NCBI RefSeq assembly: GCF_900110815.1
Contig: NZ_FOIT01000001.1
Location: forward strand, 355,910-419,909
Reading direction: 5' to 3'
From: Aliicoccus persicus
Lineage (GTDB): Bacteria > Bacillota > Bacilli > Staphylococcales > Salinicoccaceae
DNA length: 64,000 nt
The notes under the pieces are model-generated. The model ran no database searches. It had not been told where the DNA came from and saw nothing but the letters and a program-made list of their open reading frames with translations. Shown here in pieces: positions 45,021 to 54,497 of the stretch. The position numbers were made by a program, and so were the translations under genes. Numbering within the stretch: position 1 is the first letter of the stretch; each line of letters starts with the position of its first letter.

Positions 45021-46212
45021 TTAAAATCTCCTTTAACTTACTGACACCTGTTGTATTCAACTCTATATTAAAGTTATAAGCAATTGTTGCTGCAACGTCA
45101 CTGAACGTATTACTATTCTCAAGCTCACGATAATTGAGTTTGCGTTTAGAAGTCATCAACAATGGTACAAACTCTCTCGTATGGTCGGTACCTTTATATG
45201 TTGGATCGTTCCCGTGGTCGGCTGTAATGATAAGTAAATCATCTTCTCTTAATGAATCAATAATTTCAGGCAGACGTTCATCAAAAGCTGCAAGTGCCTC
45301 ACTATACCCTTCCGGGTTACGACGATGTCCATACATCGCATCAAAGTCGACAAGATTTAAAAATGAAATGCCATGGAAGTCTTCCTTCATCACAGTCAAT
45401 AACTGATTCACACCATCATCATTGCTTTTCGTCTTAACGGACTTTGTAATCCCTTGTTCATTAAAAATATCAGAAATTTTACCAATGGCGATGACATCTT
45501 TACCATCGTTTTTAAGTGCATCAAGTACCGTCGGTTCTGGTGGTGATAGTGCATAATCCTTACGGTTTGCAGTTCGTTCAAAGTTATCCTTATTGCTGCC
45601 GATAAACGGCCGTGCAATGACTCGACCGACGATATATTCTGGATTTAATGTTTCCTTACGCACAAACTCACAAATTTCATAGAGTTCTTCCAACGGAATA
45701 ATCTCTTCATGTGCAGCGATTTGAATCACTGGGTCATTGGATGTGTAGATGATTAAATCACCCGTCTCCATCTGATGTTCACCATAATCCTTAATAATTT
45801 CAGTTCCACTCGCTGGAATGTTACCGACGACTTTACGACCAGTGTGTGCTTCAATCTTATCGATTAATGATTTTGGAAAACCATCCGGATATGTTTTAAA
45901 TGCTTCTTGAATGTTTAAACCTGCAATTTCCCAATGTCCTGTCATCGTATCTTTACCGTTTGATTGCTCCATCATTTTGCTATAGAACCCATGTGTTTGA
46001 TCTGGGCATTCAATCCCTGGTAATTCTTCAATACAACCTAGACCAAGTGTTGTTAAATTAGGTAATTCAACAGGGTGTGCTTCTAGCGTGTGTTTTAGAG
46101 TATGCGCACCGATGTCGCCAAACTGATCAGCATCCGGTTGTTCCCCTATTCCTACTGAATCTAAAACGACTAAATGTATACGTTTAAAAATAATAATCAC
46201 TCCTACTTTCAA
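45007..46212 (-). CDS. deoB: Phosphopentomutase
   Basis: Interconverts ribose or deoxyribose 1- and 5-phosphates in nucleoside salvage. An alkaline-phosphatase superfamily enzyme with metal site [23 protein letters not shown], the nucleophile region ASGTEI and the second metal cluster [14 protein letters not shown] and [10 protein letters not shown]. The start is uncertain. The frame opens with TTG at 46212 (overlapping the xerD stop as TTGA) with a poor ribosome site; a better site AGTAGGAGTGAT lies just inside and points to ATT codons about 18-21 bases later, which would give the normal N-terminus. Coupled to xerD as in Bacillus. Confidence 0.92.
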   Translation of the reverse strand: MKVGVIIIFKRIHLVVLDSVGIGEQPDADQFGDIGAHTLKHTLEAHPVELPNLTTLGLGCIEELPGIECPDQTHGFYSKMMEQSNGKDTMTGHWEIAGLNIQEAFKTYPDGFPKSLIDKIEAHTGRKVVGNIPASGTEIIKDYGEHQMETGDLIIYTSNDPVIQIAAHEEIIPLEELYEICEFVRKETLNPEYIVGRVIARPFIGSNKDNFERTANRKDYALSPPEPTVLDALKNDGKDVIAIGKISDIFNEQGITKSVKTKSNDDGVNQLLTVMKEDFHGISFLNLVDFDAMYGHRRNPEGYSEALAAFDERLPEIIDSLREDDLLIITADHGNDPTYKGTDHTREFVPLLMTSKRKLNYRELENSNTFSDVAATIAYNFNIELNTTGVSKLKEILNETK

Positions 46213-47099
46213 TTTCTTGGATGATACGTTTTGTACATCTCTCTTATTTTGACATTCGATATTTGAGTGTAAATTTGTGTTGTATTTATATCTGTGTGAC
46301 CTAACAGTTCTTGGACTGCTCTTAAATCCGCACCATTTTCAATGAGATGCGTTGCAAATGAATGCCTAAACGTATGCGGTGTAATCGCCTTATTAATACC
46401 TGAAATCAGCGCATACTTTTTAATCATTTTCCATAAGCCTTGGCGTGTAAAACCCTTTCCTCGATTCGTTAAAAACAACTGATTTGTATTTAATTCTTTT
46501 AACAAATCCAATCGCACGCCAGATATATAATCCTTGATTAATCGGCTCACAAAATCAGTAACAGGCACGATTCTTTCCTTACTACCTTTACCCGTTACTT
46601 TGATAAATCCCATATCCAAATTTAAATCATCAGTTTTAAGTGCTATGACTTCACTGACACGTAAGCCGCACGCGTATAGAACTTCCATAATGAGTTGGTC
46701 ACGAATACCTGCCGGTGTGTTGTCAGGCGTCTCAAGCAACCGATTCATTTCGTCGACTGTTAAATATTCAGGGATTGTCGTCTCTTGTTTAATACTTGAA
46801 AGTTTAATCGTCGGATTGTGTGTCATCGCTTGCTCATTCATCAAAAATTGATGGAAATTTTTAATCGTTGATTGCATTCGACTCATTGTTTTTTTACTTT
46901 TACCATCATCTGAAAGCTGTTTCAAAAACCCAATAATGACATCGGTACTGATCTTATTGATATCTATTATATTTTTATTTTCTATATAGACTTGATATTG
47001 TCTTAAGTCTGTTTTATATGCATCAATAGACGTCTGACTTAATCCTTTTTCTACAGTGAGAAACAACACGTATTCATCAATTAAATGATCTTTAATCAT
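46209..47099 (-). CDS. xerD: Site-specific tyrosine recombinase XerD
   Basis: With XerC it resolves chromosome dimers at dif. N-terminal SAM-like core-binding domain ([20 protein letters not shown]) and C-terminal catalytic domain with the first Arg in [12 protein letters not shown], the HxxR box [15 protein letters not shown], the [10 protein letters not shown] histidine and nucleophile Y277. Length 296 is standard. It overlaps fur by eight bases and touches deoB. Context (fur-xerD-deoB) distinguishes XerD from XerC. This is a housekeeping recombinase, not a mobile-element integrase. Confidence 0.95.
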   Translation of the reverse strand: MIKDHLIDEYVLFLTVEKGLSQTSIDAYKTDLRQYQVYIENKNIIDINKISTDVIIGFLKQLSDDGKSKKTMSRMQSTIKNFHQFLMNEQAMTHNPTIKLSSIKQETTIPEYLTVDEMNRLLETPDNTPAGIRDQLIMEVLYACGLRVSEVIALKTDDLNLDMGFIKVTGKGSKERIVPVTDFVSRLIKDYISGVRLDLLKELNTNQLFLTNRGKGFTRQGLWKMIKKYALISGINKAITPHTFRHSFATHLIENGADLRAVQELLGHTDINTTQIYTQISNVKIREMYKTYHPRN

Positions 47100-47550
47100 C
47101 TTTTCCCTCTATGTCCGTTCTGCACCTTCTACAAATTCCATTAAAAATTAGTTTATTATCTGTTATTTCAAACTGATATTCTTTTCTAATTTTTTCTTCT
47201 ACTTCCCGTAAAAGATATTCTTCAATCTCTTCAACGAATCCACAGTTTGTGCATACTAAGTGGTGATGAAAGTGTGCTGAACCTTCTTTATACAGGTCGT
47301 ATCGACTCACATTATCTCCAAAGTGAATCTTTTCAACGATTCGTAACTCACTGAGCAGTTCCAATGTACGATACACTGTTGCCAAGCCAATATCAGGGTA
47401 CTTATCCTTTACCATCATGAATATATTCTCAGCTGTTAGGTGTTCCTCTTCGTTTTCTAGCAACACGCGGACCGTCACTTCACGCTGTGGTGTAAGTTTA
47501 TATTTAGCATCTTGCAATGCTTTTTTAATTGATTGTATTCTCGTTTCCAT
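47092..47550 (-). CDS. fur: Fur-family metal-dependent repressor
   Basis: A ferric uptake regulator-type repressor. Winged helix N-terminus with LTPQREVTVRVLLENEEEH and GLATVYRTLELL (DNA recognition helix), metal-binding HFHHHLVCTNCG and a second CxxC in CRRCR forming a structural zinc site. I use the ATG at 47550 (152 aa) after GGGGTG; upstream residues in the frame are not family-like. The position next to xerD matches Bacillus fur. Iron specificity over Zur or PerR is inferred from that synteny. Confidence 0.9.
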   Translation of the reverse strand: METRIQSIKKALQDAKYKLTPQREVTVRVLLENEEEHLTAENIFMMVKDKYPDIGLATVYRTLELLSELRIVEKIHFGDNVSRYDLYKEGSAHFHHHLVCTNCGFVEEIEEYLLREVEEKIRKEYQFEITDNKLIFNGICRRCRTDIEGKDD

Positions 47551-47616
47551 CCTTACACCCCGTCCTAAAATATTCATAACAATTATAACAGATATAGTGC
47601 ATCAATTACATTGTTG

Positions 47617-48147
47617 TTAACTGTTTAAAAGTACATGTTGTATTGCAATGATTGTCTTCGCATCCCGCACACGTCCGGATTGTAATAGAGCGGGTAAATC
47701 ATTTACATGTACTTTCTCAATTTCTAAAAACTCATCTTCTTCAAGGGCTTGTTCTTCCAGCTTCACATCGTGAGCAACATATAAATAGACAAGTTCATCA
47801 GAAAATCCTGGTGAAACATAGAACTGATGAACATTACTGACATCGCTACATACGCCTCCGATTTCCTCTTTTAATTCTTTAACAACTGTGACTTTTGGCG
47901 CTTCATCGACCTCAATTTTCCCGGCTGGCACTTCAAGCAAAGTCTCATTTGGTGCAACTCTGAATTGCTTTACGAAATACATATAATCATCAACAACTGC
48001 AATTACGCAAACTGCGCCGCGATGATATACAACTTCTCGACTCGCTTCTTTGCCATTCGGCAGGCGAACTTTGTTATTTTCAACACGTATTACATTACCA
48101 TCGAAAACAATGTTTTGTTCAACTAATTGCTCATATAATTCATCCAT
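47617..48147 (-). CDS. nudF: ADP-ribose pyrophosphatase (Nudix hydrolase) NudF
   Basis: Hydrolyses ADP-ribose to AMP and ribose 5-phosphate. The Nudix box runs from G76 to G98: G76-x5-E82-x7-K90-E91-L92-K93-E94-E95-I96-G97-G98. The metal-binding glutamates are present, but the consensus Arg is Lys at position 90. The 176 aa length and EVPAGKIEVDE fit the ADP-ribose type. It lies 66 bases upstream of fur and divergent from the aldo/keto reductase gene, as with yqkG/yqkF in Bacillus. Confidence 0.9.
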   Translation of the reverse strand: MDELYEQLVEQNIVFDGNVIRVENNKVRLPNGKEASREVVYHRGAVCVIAVVDDYMYFVKQFRVAPNETLLEVPAGKIEVDEAPKVTVVKELKEEIGGVCSDVSNVHQFYVSPGFSDELVYLYVAHDVKLEEQALEEDEFLEIEKVHVNDLPALLQSGRVRDAKTIIAIQHVLLNS

Positions 48148-48221
48148 TAGATTACCTCATTTTTAAAAAATCTACTGCAAAATTTCAAGGGCAGATATTT
48201 TTATTATACACGTGTTGTTGC

Positions 48222-48227
48222 TATAAT
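48222..48227 (+). promoter_or_regulatory. Probable -10 box for the aldo/keto reductase gene
   Basis: A perfect TATAAT in the nudF divergent gap, 28 bases before the ATG. No good -35 is visible. Confidence 0.35.
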
Positions 48228-48255
48228 ATTCATGAAGTTACGTAGGAGGTCACTT

Positions 48256-49170
48256 ATGAAAATCATTCATACGAAAGATCAACAACCCATTTCACAGTTC
48301 TCACTTGGGATGATGAATCTTCCATTAGACAATAAAATAGAAGTCGAAGCCATTATCGAATATGCGCTTTCTGTCGGCATCAATTATTTTGATACGGCTG
48401 ACTTATACCAGTTTGGAGACAATGAAAAAGTTGTTGGAGAAATTTTATCGAAATACCGTTCTCAATATAATTTCACTGTTGGAACAAAAGTCGGCAACAA
48501 GTTCAATGAAATGAAACGAGAACAAATCGGTTGGAATCCGAGTAAAAAACACATTATTGAAAGTGTAAAGGATTCATTACAAAGACTGAACGTCTCATCC
48601 ATTGACCTGTATCAATTGCATGGCGGAACGATTGAAGACAATAAAGACGAAACAATCGAAGCATTCGAATCGCTAAAGCAAGAAGGCATCATTAAAAGTT
48701 ATGGCATCTCTTCAATTCGATTAAATGTCATCGACTACTATGCAAAAAATAGTAATATCAGCACACTGATGAGTCAGTTTAATATTTTAGACAATCGTCC
48801 ACTTGAAACGTTAGACATGATTCAAGATGACATTGTCATGCTTGCGCGCGGACCATTGATGCAAGGTTTGCTGACAGATAAGTACTTAGAAGTACTATCT
48901 AAAAAACATAAAGGTGGTGTTCTTGGCATTAATAAAGATGAATTAGTTAATCAACTATCTACTCTACAAGAAAAGTACGACAGTTTAACTGAGCTGTCTT
49001 ACAGCTTTTTAAAGTATCATAATGCAGTCATTGTAAATGGCGTTAGTTCACTTGAACAGCTAAAAGAGAATGTCACAGCATTTAACAATGCATCATCGCT
49101 AGATGCATCTGAATATGATGATCTTTATAAACAGTTGAATATTTTAAAGTATGAGGAACACAGACCATGA
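48256..49170 (+). CDS. Aldo/keto reductase (YqkF-like)
   Basis: NADPH-dependent oxidoreductase of the aldo/keto reductase superfamily, 304 aa. Catalytic Asp and Tyr are in NYFDTADLYQFGDNE, Lys in TVGTKVGN and His in DLYQLHGGT. The substrate is unknown. The start is the ATG at 48256, six bases after TAGGAGGT; a frame open to 48232 would precede the ribosome site. The stop overlaps the next start by four bases (ATGA). Bacillus yqkF-yqkD near nudF gives the same neighbours. Confidence 0.9.
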   Translation: MKIIHTKDQQPISQFSLGMMNLPLDNKIEVEAIIEYALSVGINYFDTADLYQFGDNEKVVGEILSKYRSQYNFTVGTKVGNKFNEMKREQIGWNPSKKHIIESVKDSLQRLNVSSIDLYQLHGGTIEDNKDETIEAFESLKQEGIIKSYGISSIRLNVIDYYAKNSNISTLMSQFNILDNRPLETLDMIQDDIVMLARGPLMQGLLTDKYLEVLSKKHKGGVLGINKDELVNQLSTLQEKYDSLTELSYSFLKYHNAVIVNGVSSLEQLKENVTAFNNASSLDASEYDDLYKQLNILKYEEHRP

Positions 49171-50093
49171 GAAAAATTGCATATTTCTTAAGCGGACTTA
49201 TTTCTCTCATGTTTATTGGTATTGTTGGCCTAAGCTATTATGTCACACAACAGGTGTTATTTTTTAAACTGCGCGATGTCGAAGTCATCATTCGACGAGA
49301 GACACGTGCGAAGCGCATGGATATCAATGCGTTTAAAAAGTTACCACAAGAAGTGGTCGATATCGATTCAAAATTTGGCTATAAGTTAAATACGATATTT
49401 ATTACGCCGAATGAGACGAATAAATGGGTCGTCATTTGTCACGGTGTGACTGAAAATAAAATCAGTATGGTTAAATACGTTAACCTATTTACTGACATGG
49501 GATATAACTGTGTCATATTCGATGCGAGACGTCATGGAGATAGTGGCGGTTTAACATCGACATATGGTTACTATGAGAAATTCGACTTAGAATCTGTCAT
49601 CGACTACTTAATTGATGACTTCAGTGCTGGTCAAGATATTGAAGTCGGTGTACATGGGGAATCGATGGGTGCTGCAACGATGTTACTCTACGCAGGTGAA
49701 CTTTCAAACCGTGCGAAGTTTTATATCTCAAACGCATCATTCTCAACGTTTGAACAACAACTGTTATCCATCTTTAACCAGAAATCAAAATTACTCGCAC
49801 CAATCGTGCTAAAAGTAGCAAATGTGTTCTTCCATTTTAGAAGCAAGTTTTCTGTCGATGCTGTCAATCCAGAAGCTGTCGTTCATAAGATAGAGCAACC
49901 GATATTTTTCATCCATTCAAAACCAGATAAATTCATCACTGTTGATCAGACGAAACGCCTATATGAATTAAAAAAAGGACCCAAAGTATCTTGGTATCCT
50001 GAGCGTGGCGGTCACGTAGAAAGTTATAACCGCAATCCGAAAACATATAAAAAGAAAATTGAAGAATTCCTTACGACTTACGTGGGATGGTAA
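49167..50093 (+). CDS. Alpha/beta hydrolase (YqkD-like), membrane-anchored
   Basis: A 308-residue serine hydrolase with an N-terminal hydrophobic helix (about 4-27) acting as a signal anchor, an oxyanion-type HGVTENK, the nucleophile elbow in HGESMGAATM, a probable acid in HSKPDKFI and His in ERGGHVESY. The substrate is unknown. It is coupled to the aldo/keto reductase gene (ATGA overlap). Its last 23 bases overlap the convergent rnz 3' end. Confidence 0.9.
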   Translation: MRKIAYFLSGLISLMFIGIVGLSYYVTQQVLFFKLRDVEVIIRRETRAKRMDINAFKKLPQEVVDIDSKFGYKLNTIFITPNETNKWVVICHGVTENKISMVKYVNLFTDMGYNCVIFDARRHGDSGGLTSTYGYYEKFDLESVIDYLIDDFSAGQDIEVGVHGESMGAATMLLYAGELSNRAKFYISNASFSTFEQQLLSIFNQKSKLLAPIVLKVANVFFHFRSKFSVDAVNPEAVVHKIEQPIFFIHSKPDKFITVDQTKRLYELKKGPKVSWYPERGGHVESYNRNPKTYKKKIEEFLTTYVGW

Positions 50094-50994
50094 TTTCCAT
50101 AAAGTCTGAAGCAAAGATACATTCATCTCTATAACGTTCTTGAATCAGTATAAGATCATCACTTTCATAGCGATTGCTAATATGCGTGATCAACAACCGA
50201 CCGAAATCGATTGACTTAAAATTAGAAAGCACTTCAGATAGTTCCGAATGGTGATACTGATGTGCTTTTTCTATTTCACCATCTAGATATGTGCTCTCGT
50301 GAACGATAATATCCGCGCCATCTAACTTTTCTTTGTAGTCATTATCTGTGATGACTCGAGTATCACCGTGTATAATAACTTTACGCCCTATTTTTTCGGG
50401 ACCGAGAAAATCATTTGTGTCATACACTTTACCATCATGGAGAAAAGTATTACTCTCTTTTATTTCTTTATAAATTGGACCAGGGGTAATACCAATATCA
50501 CGTAGTTTACTGACGAGTAACTCGCCCTTTTCTGTACGTTCTGTAAATATATAGCCGTAGCATTCGATGTTGTGTTGCATCGATATCACTTCAATCGTCA
50601 TATTATCAACGTTGAATGTTTGGTTCGGCGCCACTTCGATAATTTCGAGTGGGTATGAAATATGTGAGCGTGACGTTTCAAGCGTGACATCGAGCCAATT
50701 TTTAAGTCCTTTCGGACCATAAATCATCAGTGGAATATCTTTTCCACCTTGATGATCTCTAGACGATAAAAATCCAGGTAACCCGTAAATATGGTCCCCG
50801 TGAAGATGTGTTATAAAGAGATTTTTAATTTTTGAAGGTTTAATGTTTGTATGCAACATCTGATGTTGCATGCCTTCTGATGCATCGACACAATAGTATT
50901 GATTTATCTCATCAACAAGGTCTAAAATAATACATTGTGTGTGCCGATTTTTTGACGGCAATCCAGCACCAGATCCAAGTATCTGAAGTTTCAT
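50071..50994 (-). CDS. rnz: Ribonuclease Z
   Basis: Endonuclease that matures tRNA 3' ends lacking an encoded CCA. Metallo-beta-lactamase fold with zinc motif FITHLHGDHIYGLPG, further ligands in VIHGDTRVI and HHSELSEV, and LITHISNRY. I take the ATG at 50994 (307 aa, MKLQILGSGAG); another ATG at 51009 would add five residues. It converges with the yqkD-like gene with a 23-bp 3' overlap and is divergent from zwf. It and the cca product (14-15 kb) act on the same tRNA end. Confidence 0.94.
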   Translation of the reverse strand: MKLQILGSGAGLPSKNRHTQCIILDLVDEINQYYCVDASEGMQHQMLHTNIKPSKIKNLFITHLHGDHIYGLPGFLSSRDHQGGKDIPLMIYGPKGLKNWLDVTLETSRSHISYPLEIIEVAPNQTFNVDNMTIEVISMQHNIECYGYIFTERTEKGELLVSKLRDIGITPGPIYKEIKESNTFLHDGKVYDTNDFLGPEKIGRKVIIHGDTRVITDNDYKEKLDGADIIVHESTYLDGEIEKAHQYHHSELSEVLSNFKSIDFGRLLITHISNRYESDDLILIQERYRDECIFASDFMEITIPRKS

Positions 50995-51025
50995 AATATC
51001 ACATTCCATCCTAATTAATTACATA

Positions 51026-51034
51026 ATTATAGCA
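51026..51034 (-). promoter_or_regulatory. Extended -10 promoter of rnz
   Basis: On the minus strand TGCTATAAT is a consensus extended -10, which can work without a good -35. It is 32 bases before the chosen rnz start. Confidence 0.5.
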
Positions 51035-51046
51035 TAGTTCATTCTA

Positions 51047-51075
51047 TTGTATTTTTGTATTCCAAGTGGAATAAT
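51047..51075 (+). promoter_or_regulatory. Sigma-A promoter of zwf
   Basis: TTGTAT (51047-51052), an exact 17-base spacer and AATAAT (51070-51075), 29 bases before the zwf ATG. Confidence 0.5.
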
Positions 51076-51103
51076 TAAATTATCTAAAAAAAGGAAGACG
51101 AAG

Positions 51104-52588
51104 ATGAGACACAATCCAATTCCAGCAACAATTTTACTTTTTGGTTCAACAGGTGACTTAAGTAAGCGTAAATTAATACCTTCAATCTTTCATCTGTTCC
51201 AAGAAGGATCACTTTCAGAGCAATTCGTGTTCATTCCAATTGGAAGAAAAGATATATCGAATGATGAATATAAAGAAATCGTTAAAGCATCCATTCAAGC
51301 ACACGATAAAATTACTTCATACGATAAAATAGATGAATTTTTATCTCATGTCTATTACCAACAAGTAGATAATGATAATCTCGATGACTTTATACGCTTA
51401 AATAAAACTGTACGTGAACATGAAAACAGCTATCAAACAGAAGGTAATCGACTGTTTTACTTTGCCCTACCACCTTCAACATTTTCAACCGTAAGTGACC
51501 GATTACGAGATTCTAAAATTACAGAGACAAATGGCTTCAAACGTCTTATTATTGAAAAACCATTCGGTAAAGACTTAGAAAGTGCAACAGCGTTAAGCGA
51601 AGCCATTTCAACAACATTTGATGAATCTGAAATATACAGAATCGATCACTATTTAGGTAAAGAAATGGTACAAAACATCGAAGTCATTCGCTTCAGTAAC
51701 TCGATGTTCGAACCGCTTTGGAACAATCATTATATTTCAAATGTACAGATCACATCATCAGAATCACTCGGCGTACTTGATCGGGGAAACTACTATGATC
51801 AGAGCGGTGTCGTTCGTGATATGTTCCAAAACCACATGTTACAGATGGTATCCCTACTCGCTATGGAACCACCTTCAACACTTAGCAGTGAAGATATTCG
51901 ATTAGAAAAAGTAAAAGTGCTAAAAAGCATCAGACGTTATAAACCTGAAGAAATCAAATCGAATTTTATCCGTGGTCAATATGATGAAGGGACAGTACAT
52001 GGTGAACCCGTTATCGCCTATCGCGACGAGAAAAACGTTGCAGATGATTCTAACACACCAACATTCATCGCAGCGCGGCTGTACATCGATAACTTTAGAT
52101 GGGCTGGCGTACCATTCTATGTGCGTACTGGTAAAAGTATGAAAGATAAGCGAACACAAATTGTCGTTGAGTTTAAAGAAGTACCGCGTAACTTATATCA
52201 TATGGATGACACGCATCATGAACTCGCTAAAAACTTATTGGTTATCAATATTCAGCCTGACGAAAGTATCTCACTACACTTAAATGTAAAGAACGATTCA
52301 AGACTAAACGACACAAAAACTGTGAACTTATCGTATACCGTAGAAACTGCTGAAGAAGTGGCGAACGTTGATGCATATGAAAATTTGATATATGATTGTT
52401 TAAATGGGGATTCAACGAACTTCACGCATTTAGATGAATTAATGCTCGCTTGGCACATCGTGGATCCAGTTATTAACACATGGGAAACGGATATCGCACC
52501 ATTCCCGAATTATCGTTCAGGTTCACTTGGACCTGTTAAAAGCCAACTGCTCGCACAGCGTGATGGCTATAAATGGTGGGATGTATAG
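51104..52588 (+). CDS. zwf: Glucose-6-phosphate dehydrogenase
   Basis: First step of the oxidative pentose phosphate pathway, making NADPH. Rossmann motif FGSTGDLSKRKLIPS, EKPFGKDLESA, and the active-site RIDHYLGKEMVQN with the catalytic His. The 494-aa product starts at the ATG at 51104 behind AAAGGAAG; the upstream open frame has no ribosome site. Followed 12 bases later by an AraC-type regulator gene. gnd, the next enzyme, is at 55.1 kb on the other strand. Confidence 0.96.
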   Translation: MRHNPIPATILLFGSTGDLSKRKLIPSIFHLFQEGSLSEQFVFIPIGRKDISNDEYKEIVKASIQAHDKITSYDKIDEFLSHVYYQQVDNDNLDDFIRLNKTVREHENSYQTEGNRLFYFALPPSTFSTVSDRLRDSKITETNGFKRLIIEKPFGKDLESATALSEAISTTFDESEIYRIDHYLGKEMVQNIEVIRFSNSMFEPLWNNHYISNVQITSSESLGVLDRGNYYDQSGVVRDMFQNHMLQMVSLLAMEPPSTLSSEDIRLEKVKVLKSIRRYKPEEIKSNFIRGQYDEGTVHGEPVIAYRDEKNVADDSNTPTFIAARLYIDNFRWAGVPFYVRTGKSMKDKRTQIVVEFKEVPRNLYHMDDTHHELAKNLLVINIQPDESISLHLNVKNDSRLNDTKTVNLSYTVETAEEVANVDAYENLIYDCLNGDSTNFTHLDELMLAWHIVDPVINTWETDIAPFPNYRSGSLGPVKSQLLAQRDGYKWWDV

Positions 52589-52600
52589 AAAGAGGATTAT

Positions 52601-53446
52601 ATGGAGACTGTAAAATTTATTGAAAAATTCATCGTCTTTATTGAAGACAATTTAAGAGAAGAGATTGATTTTGAACACGAGTTGAAATTGCTTGGTGTTG
52701 AACATAAATCATTCAATACGATCTTTTCTTCACTCGTCGGGTCAACACCGCTCGAATATCAAACGAAAAGACGACTGTCTGAAATCGCTTATGAGCTCTA
52801 TGAAGGACATCGAAGGATGGTTGATATCATCAAATACTATGGCTATCGTGATGTGGATCATTTCAAAGAGATATTTCAAAAGGAGTTTGGCATATCTGCA
52901 TACGATGTCGAAAAGAATTATAAAACATTGAATGTAACGAACAGCATATCATTTGAAGTTGTGCCGACAGATGCACCGAACCTACCTTCAACGACACGTT
53001 ATATTCCAAGCTTTAGAATGGTCGGTATTTTTGAAACATTCGATGTAAATAGCTATGGACCAGAGAAAAAGACATGGCTATTAAATGAACTTGAGAAGCA
53101 CGATATTCTCGATGAGATCTTAGAATACAACAACGGCGAAGTAAAAGGACTTATACTACATGAGCGTTACATTGAAGGCAAGATTGAACTCTTTGTGGGT
53201 GTCTCATCTACATATGAAGCACCATTTGATGAAACATATACAGAGTCGAGTCAGTTCGTAATTTTTGAAAGTCATGGCCCGTTGACGACAGCGATACCTG
53301 ACGTGTACAAATATGTCTACCGCAGATGGCGTTTTAAAACAAACCGCGAATTAAACGCAAATTTCTCGATCGAAGTGTTAAAATCAAGATATAATTTTGA
53401 TGCACCAGAAACAAAGTTTATCGTTTGGCAACCGATATACGAATAA
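52601..53446 (+). CDS. AraC-type regulator with GyrI-like effector domain
   Basis: A 281-residue protein with an N-terminal AraC helix-turn-helix pair (about 8-105: VEHKSFNTIFSSLVGSTPLE, then YYGYRDVDHFKEIFQKEFG) and a C-terminal GyrI-like small-molecule-binding domain (about 125-280, with FRMVGIFETFD near its start). Such proteins usually control multidrug or stress genes on binding small ligands. The HTH is less consensus than in typical AraC members. It follows zwf by 12 bases with GAGGA before the ATG, so it is cotranscribed with zwf. Target genes cannot be inferred. Confidence 0.82.
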   Translation: METVKFIEKFIVFIEDNLREEIDFEHELKLLGVEHKSFNTIFSSLVGSTPLEYQTKRRLSEIAYELYEGHRRMVDIIKYYGYRDVDHFKEIFQKEFGISAYDVEKNYKTLNVTNSISFEVVPTDAPNLPSTTRYIPSFRMVGIFETFDVNSYGPEKKTWLLNELEKHDILDEILEYNNGEVKGLILHERYIEGKIELFVGVSSTYEAPFDETYTESSQFVIFESHGPLTTAIPDVYKYVYRRWRFKTNRELNANFSIEVLKSRYNFDAPETKFIVWQPIYE

Positions 53447-53515
53447 AAGTCCATCAATAAATTGCTCACTTTTTTAACCAGAAGTCATGTGAATTAACAG
53501 TTAAATAATATAAAT

Positions 53516-53549
53516 AAACTGAGATTCGAATACATCAGAATCTCAGTTT
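53516..53549 (+). terminator. Terminator of zwf and the AraC-type gene
   Basis: Perfect 12-bp stem AAACTGAGATTC/GAATCTCAGTTT with a ten-base loop, followed by TTTATG. Upstream A residues could let it work on the minus strand too. The rest of the 224-bp gap (53447-53670) shows nothing else I can name. Confidence 0.8.
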
Positions 53550-53670
53550 TTTATGTTCATAATTATTATTGCTCCACAGTTTACAACAGAATTTTTCCAT
53601 TAATAATCTTTAGAGTAAACACATCAACCTTAAAAGTACACCATAAATTTTATACAACTAACTTGTACTA

Positions 53671-54192
53671 TCAATCCCTATCTTCCATCTCAATAAACGT
53701 AGGATATGTACCCGGACTCATCGTATAGCTGTTCTCAAATTGGCCATTCCCATTACGTCTAAAGTCAAGATACTCCGTAGTAATTACAATCGGATTATGC
53801 TCAAGTTGTTGAACATTCTCGAGAGCAAAGGTAACTATAGGTCTATCATTTTCATCATAGATCTCCATCGACATTTGATTTCCAGTGAAATTATACTCAC
53901 CACGAAATGTATCGTTGTAAAAGTGGACATCAACCTCATTATTTGATTTAAACTCATAAATGGTTGAATTGCTTTTTTGAGGTTCTGCATTTTCAAAAGG
54001 TTTTTCTTCTGCTGGAATTTCAATAAACGGTATAATTGCATAGCGGTTACCGACGAATAGGTTATTCTCCTCTCTACTTTCGTCAGTCGTTTCTTCCTCT
54101 GTATCGTTGGAAGAATCATTACAAGCGACTAGAAGAACTGTAGCTAGTACTAGGAATAATAGAACAACTTTGTTTGATCTAAATTTATTCAT
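53671..54192 (-). CDS. Hypothetical lipoprotein
   Basis: A 173-residue exported protein: basic N-terminus (NKFRSNK), hydrophobic core and lipobox LVAC with the acylated Cys at 24, then an acidic, Ser/Asp/Glu-rich spacer (about 25-45) and a beta-rich domain (about 46-173) with an NGNGQFENSYTM turn. I do not recognise the family. The ATG overlaps the previous gene's stop region, with GGTGAT five bases upstream inside that gene, so it is translationally coupled. Last of a three-gene minus-strand cluster not expected in the conserved zwf-gnd neighbourhood. Confidence 0.7.
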   Translation of the reverse strand: MNKFRSNKVVLLFLVLATVLLVACNDSSNDTEEETTDESREENNLFVGNRYAIIPFIEIPAEEKPFENAEPQKSNSTIYEFKSNNEVDVHFYNDTFRGEYNFTGNQMSMEIYDENDRPIVTFALENVQQLEHNPIVITTEYLDFRRNGNGQFENSYTMSPGTYPTFIEMEDRD

Positions 54193-54496
54193 TTATTATC
54201 ACCGTCTCATGACGTAAAGGGGCAACGTTCCTGTAAAGTGTTCCACCATATGTCGCCAAATACGTATAGTCTCGAGTGATCTCATAGTAGAGTCTAAAAA
54301 TATAACCTGAATATTCACCTCTAGTCACCCATATCCTATCCGGTATATAACCATACCCATCTTCAATAGGAACTTCTATAGTTGTACTGAAATAAATCTG
54401 ATGATTTGAATTCATTTCATCTGCGTTAATGTCTTTATAACTGAGTGTAATTGCAATAAAACTTAATATAAACACCACTAAAATTCTTTTAATCAT
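54185..54496 (-). CDS. Hypothetical small secreted protein with Y-x-G-x-x-[YF]-R motifs
   Basis: A 103-residue protein with a Sec-type signal peptide (MIKRILVVFILSFIAITLSY, cleavage likely near INA-DE). The mature part of about 75 residues is rich in Tyr and has two copies of a motif, EYSGYIFR and TYGGTLYR, one of which recurs in the neighbouring gene as TYSGYIYR. I do not recognise the family. I use the ATG at 54496, which follows AGAAGGGG; the ATG at 54505 lies within that site. It starts right after the preceding stop (TAATATG) and overlaps the lipoprotein gene by eight bases. Confidence 0.65.
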   Translation of the reverse strand: MIKRILVVFILSFIAITLSYKDINADEMNSNHQIYFSTTIEVPIEDGYGYIPDRIWVTRGEYSGYIFRLYYEITRDYTYLATYGGTLYRNVAPLRHETVIINE

Positions 54497-54497
54497 A

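Noticed and set aside
46209-47099. Mobile-element integrase
   Set aside because: The tyrosine recombinase is in the conserved fur-xerD-deoB context with no attachment-site repeats or cargo; it is housekeeping XerD.
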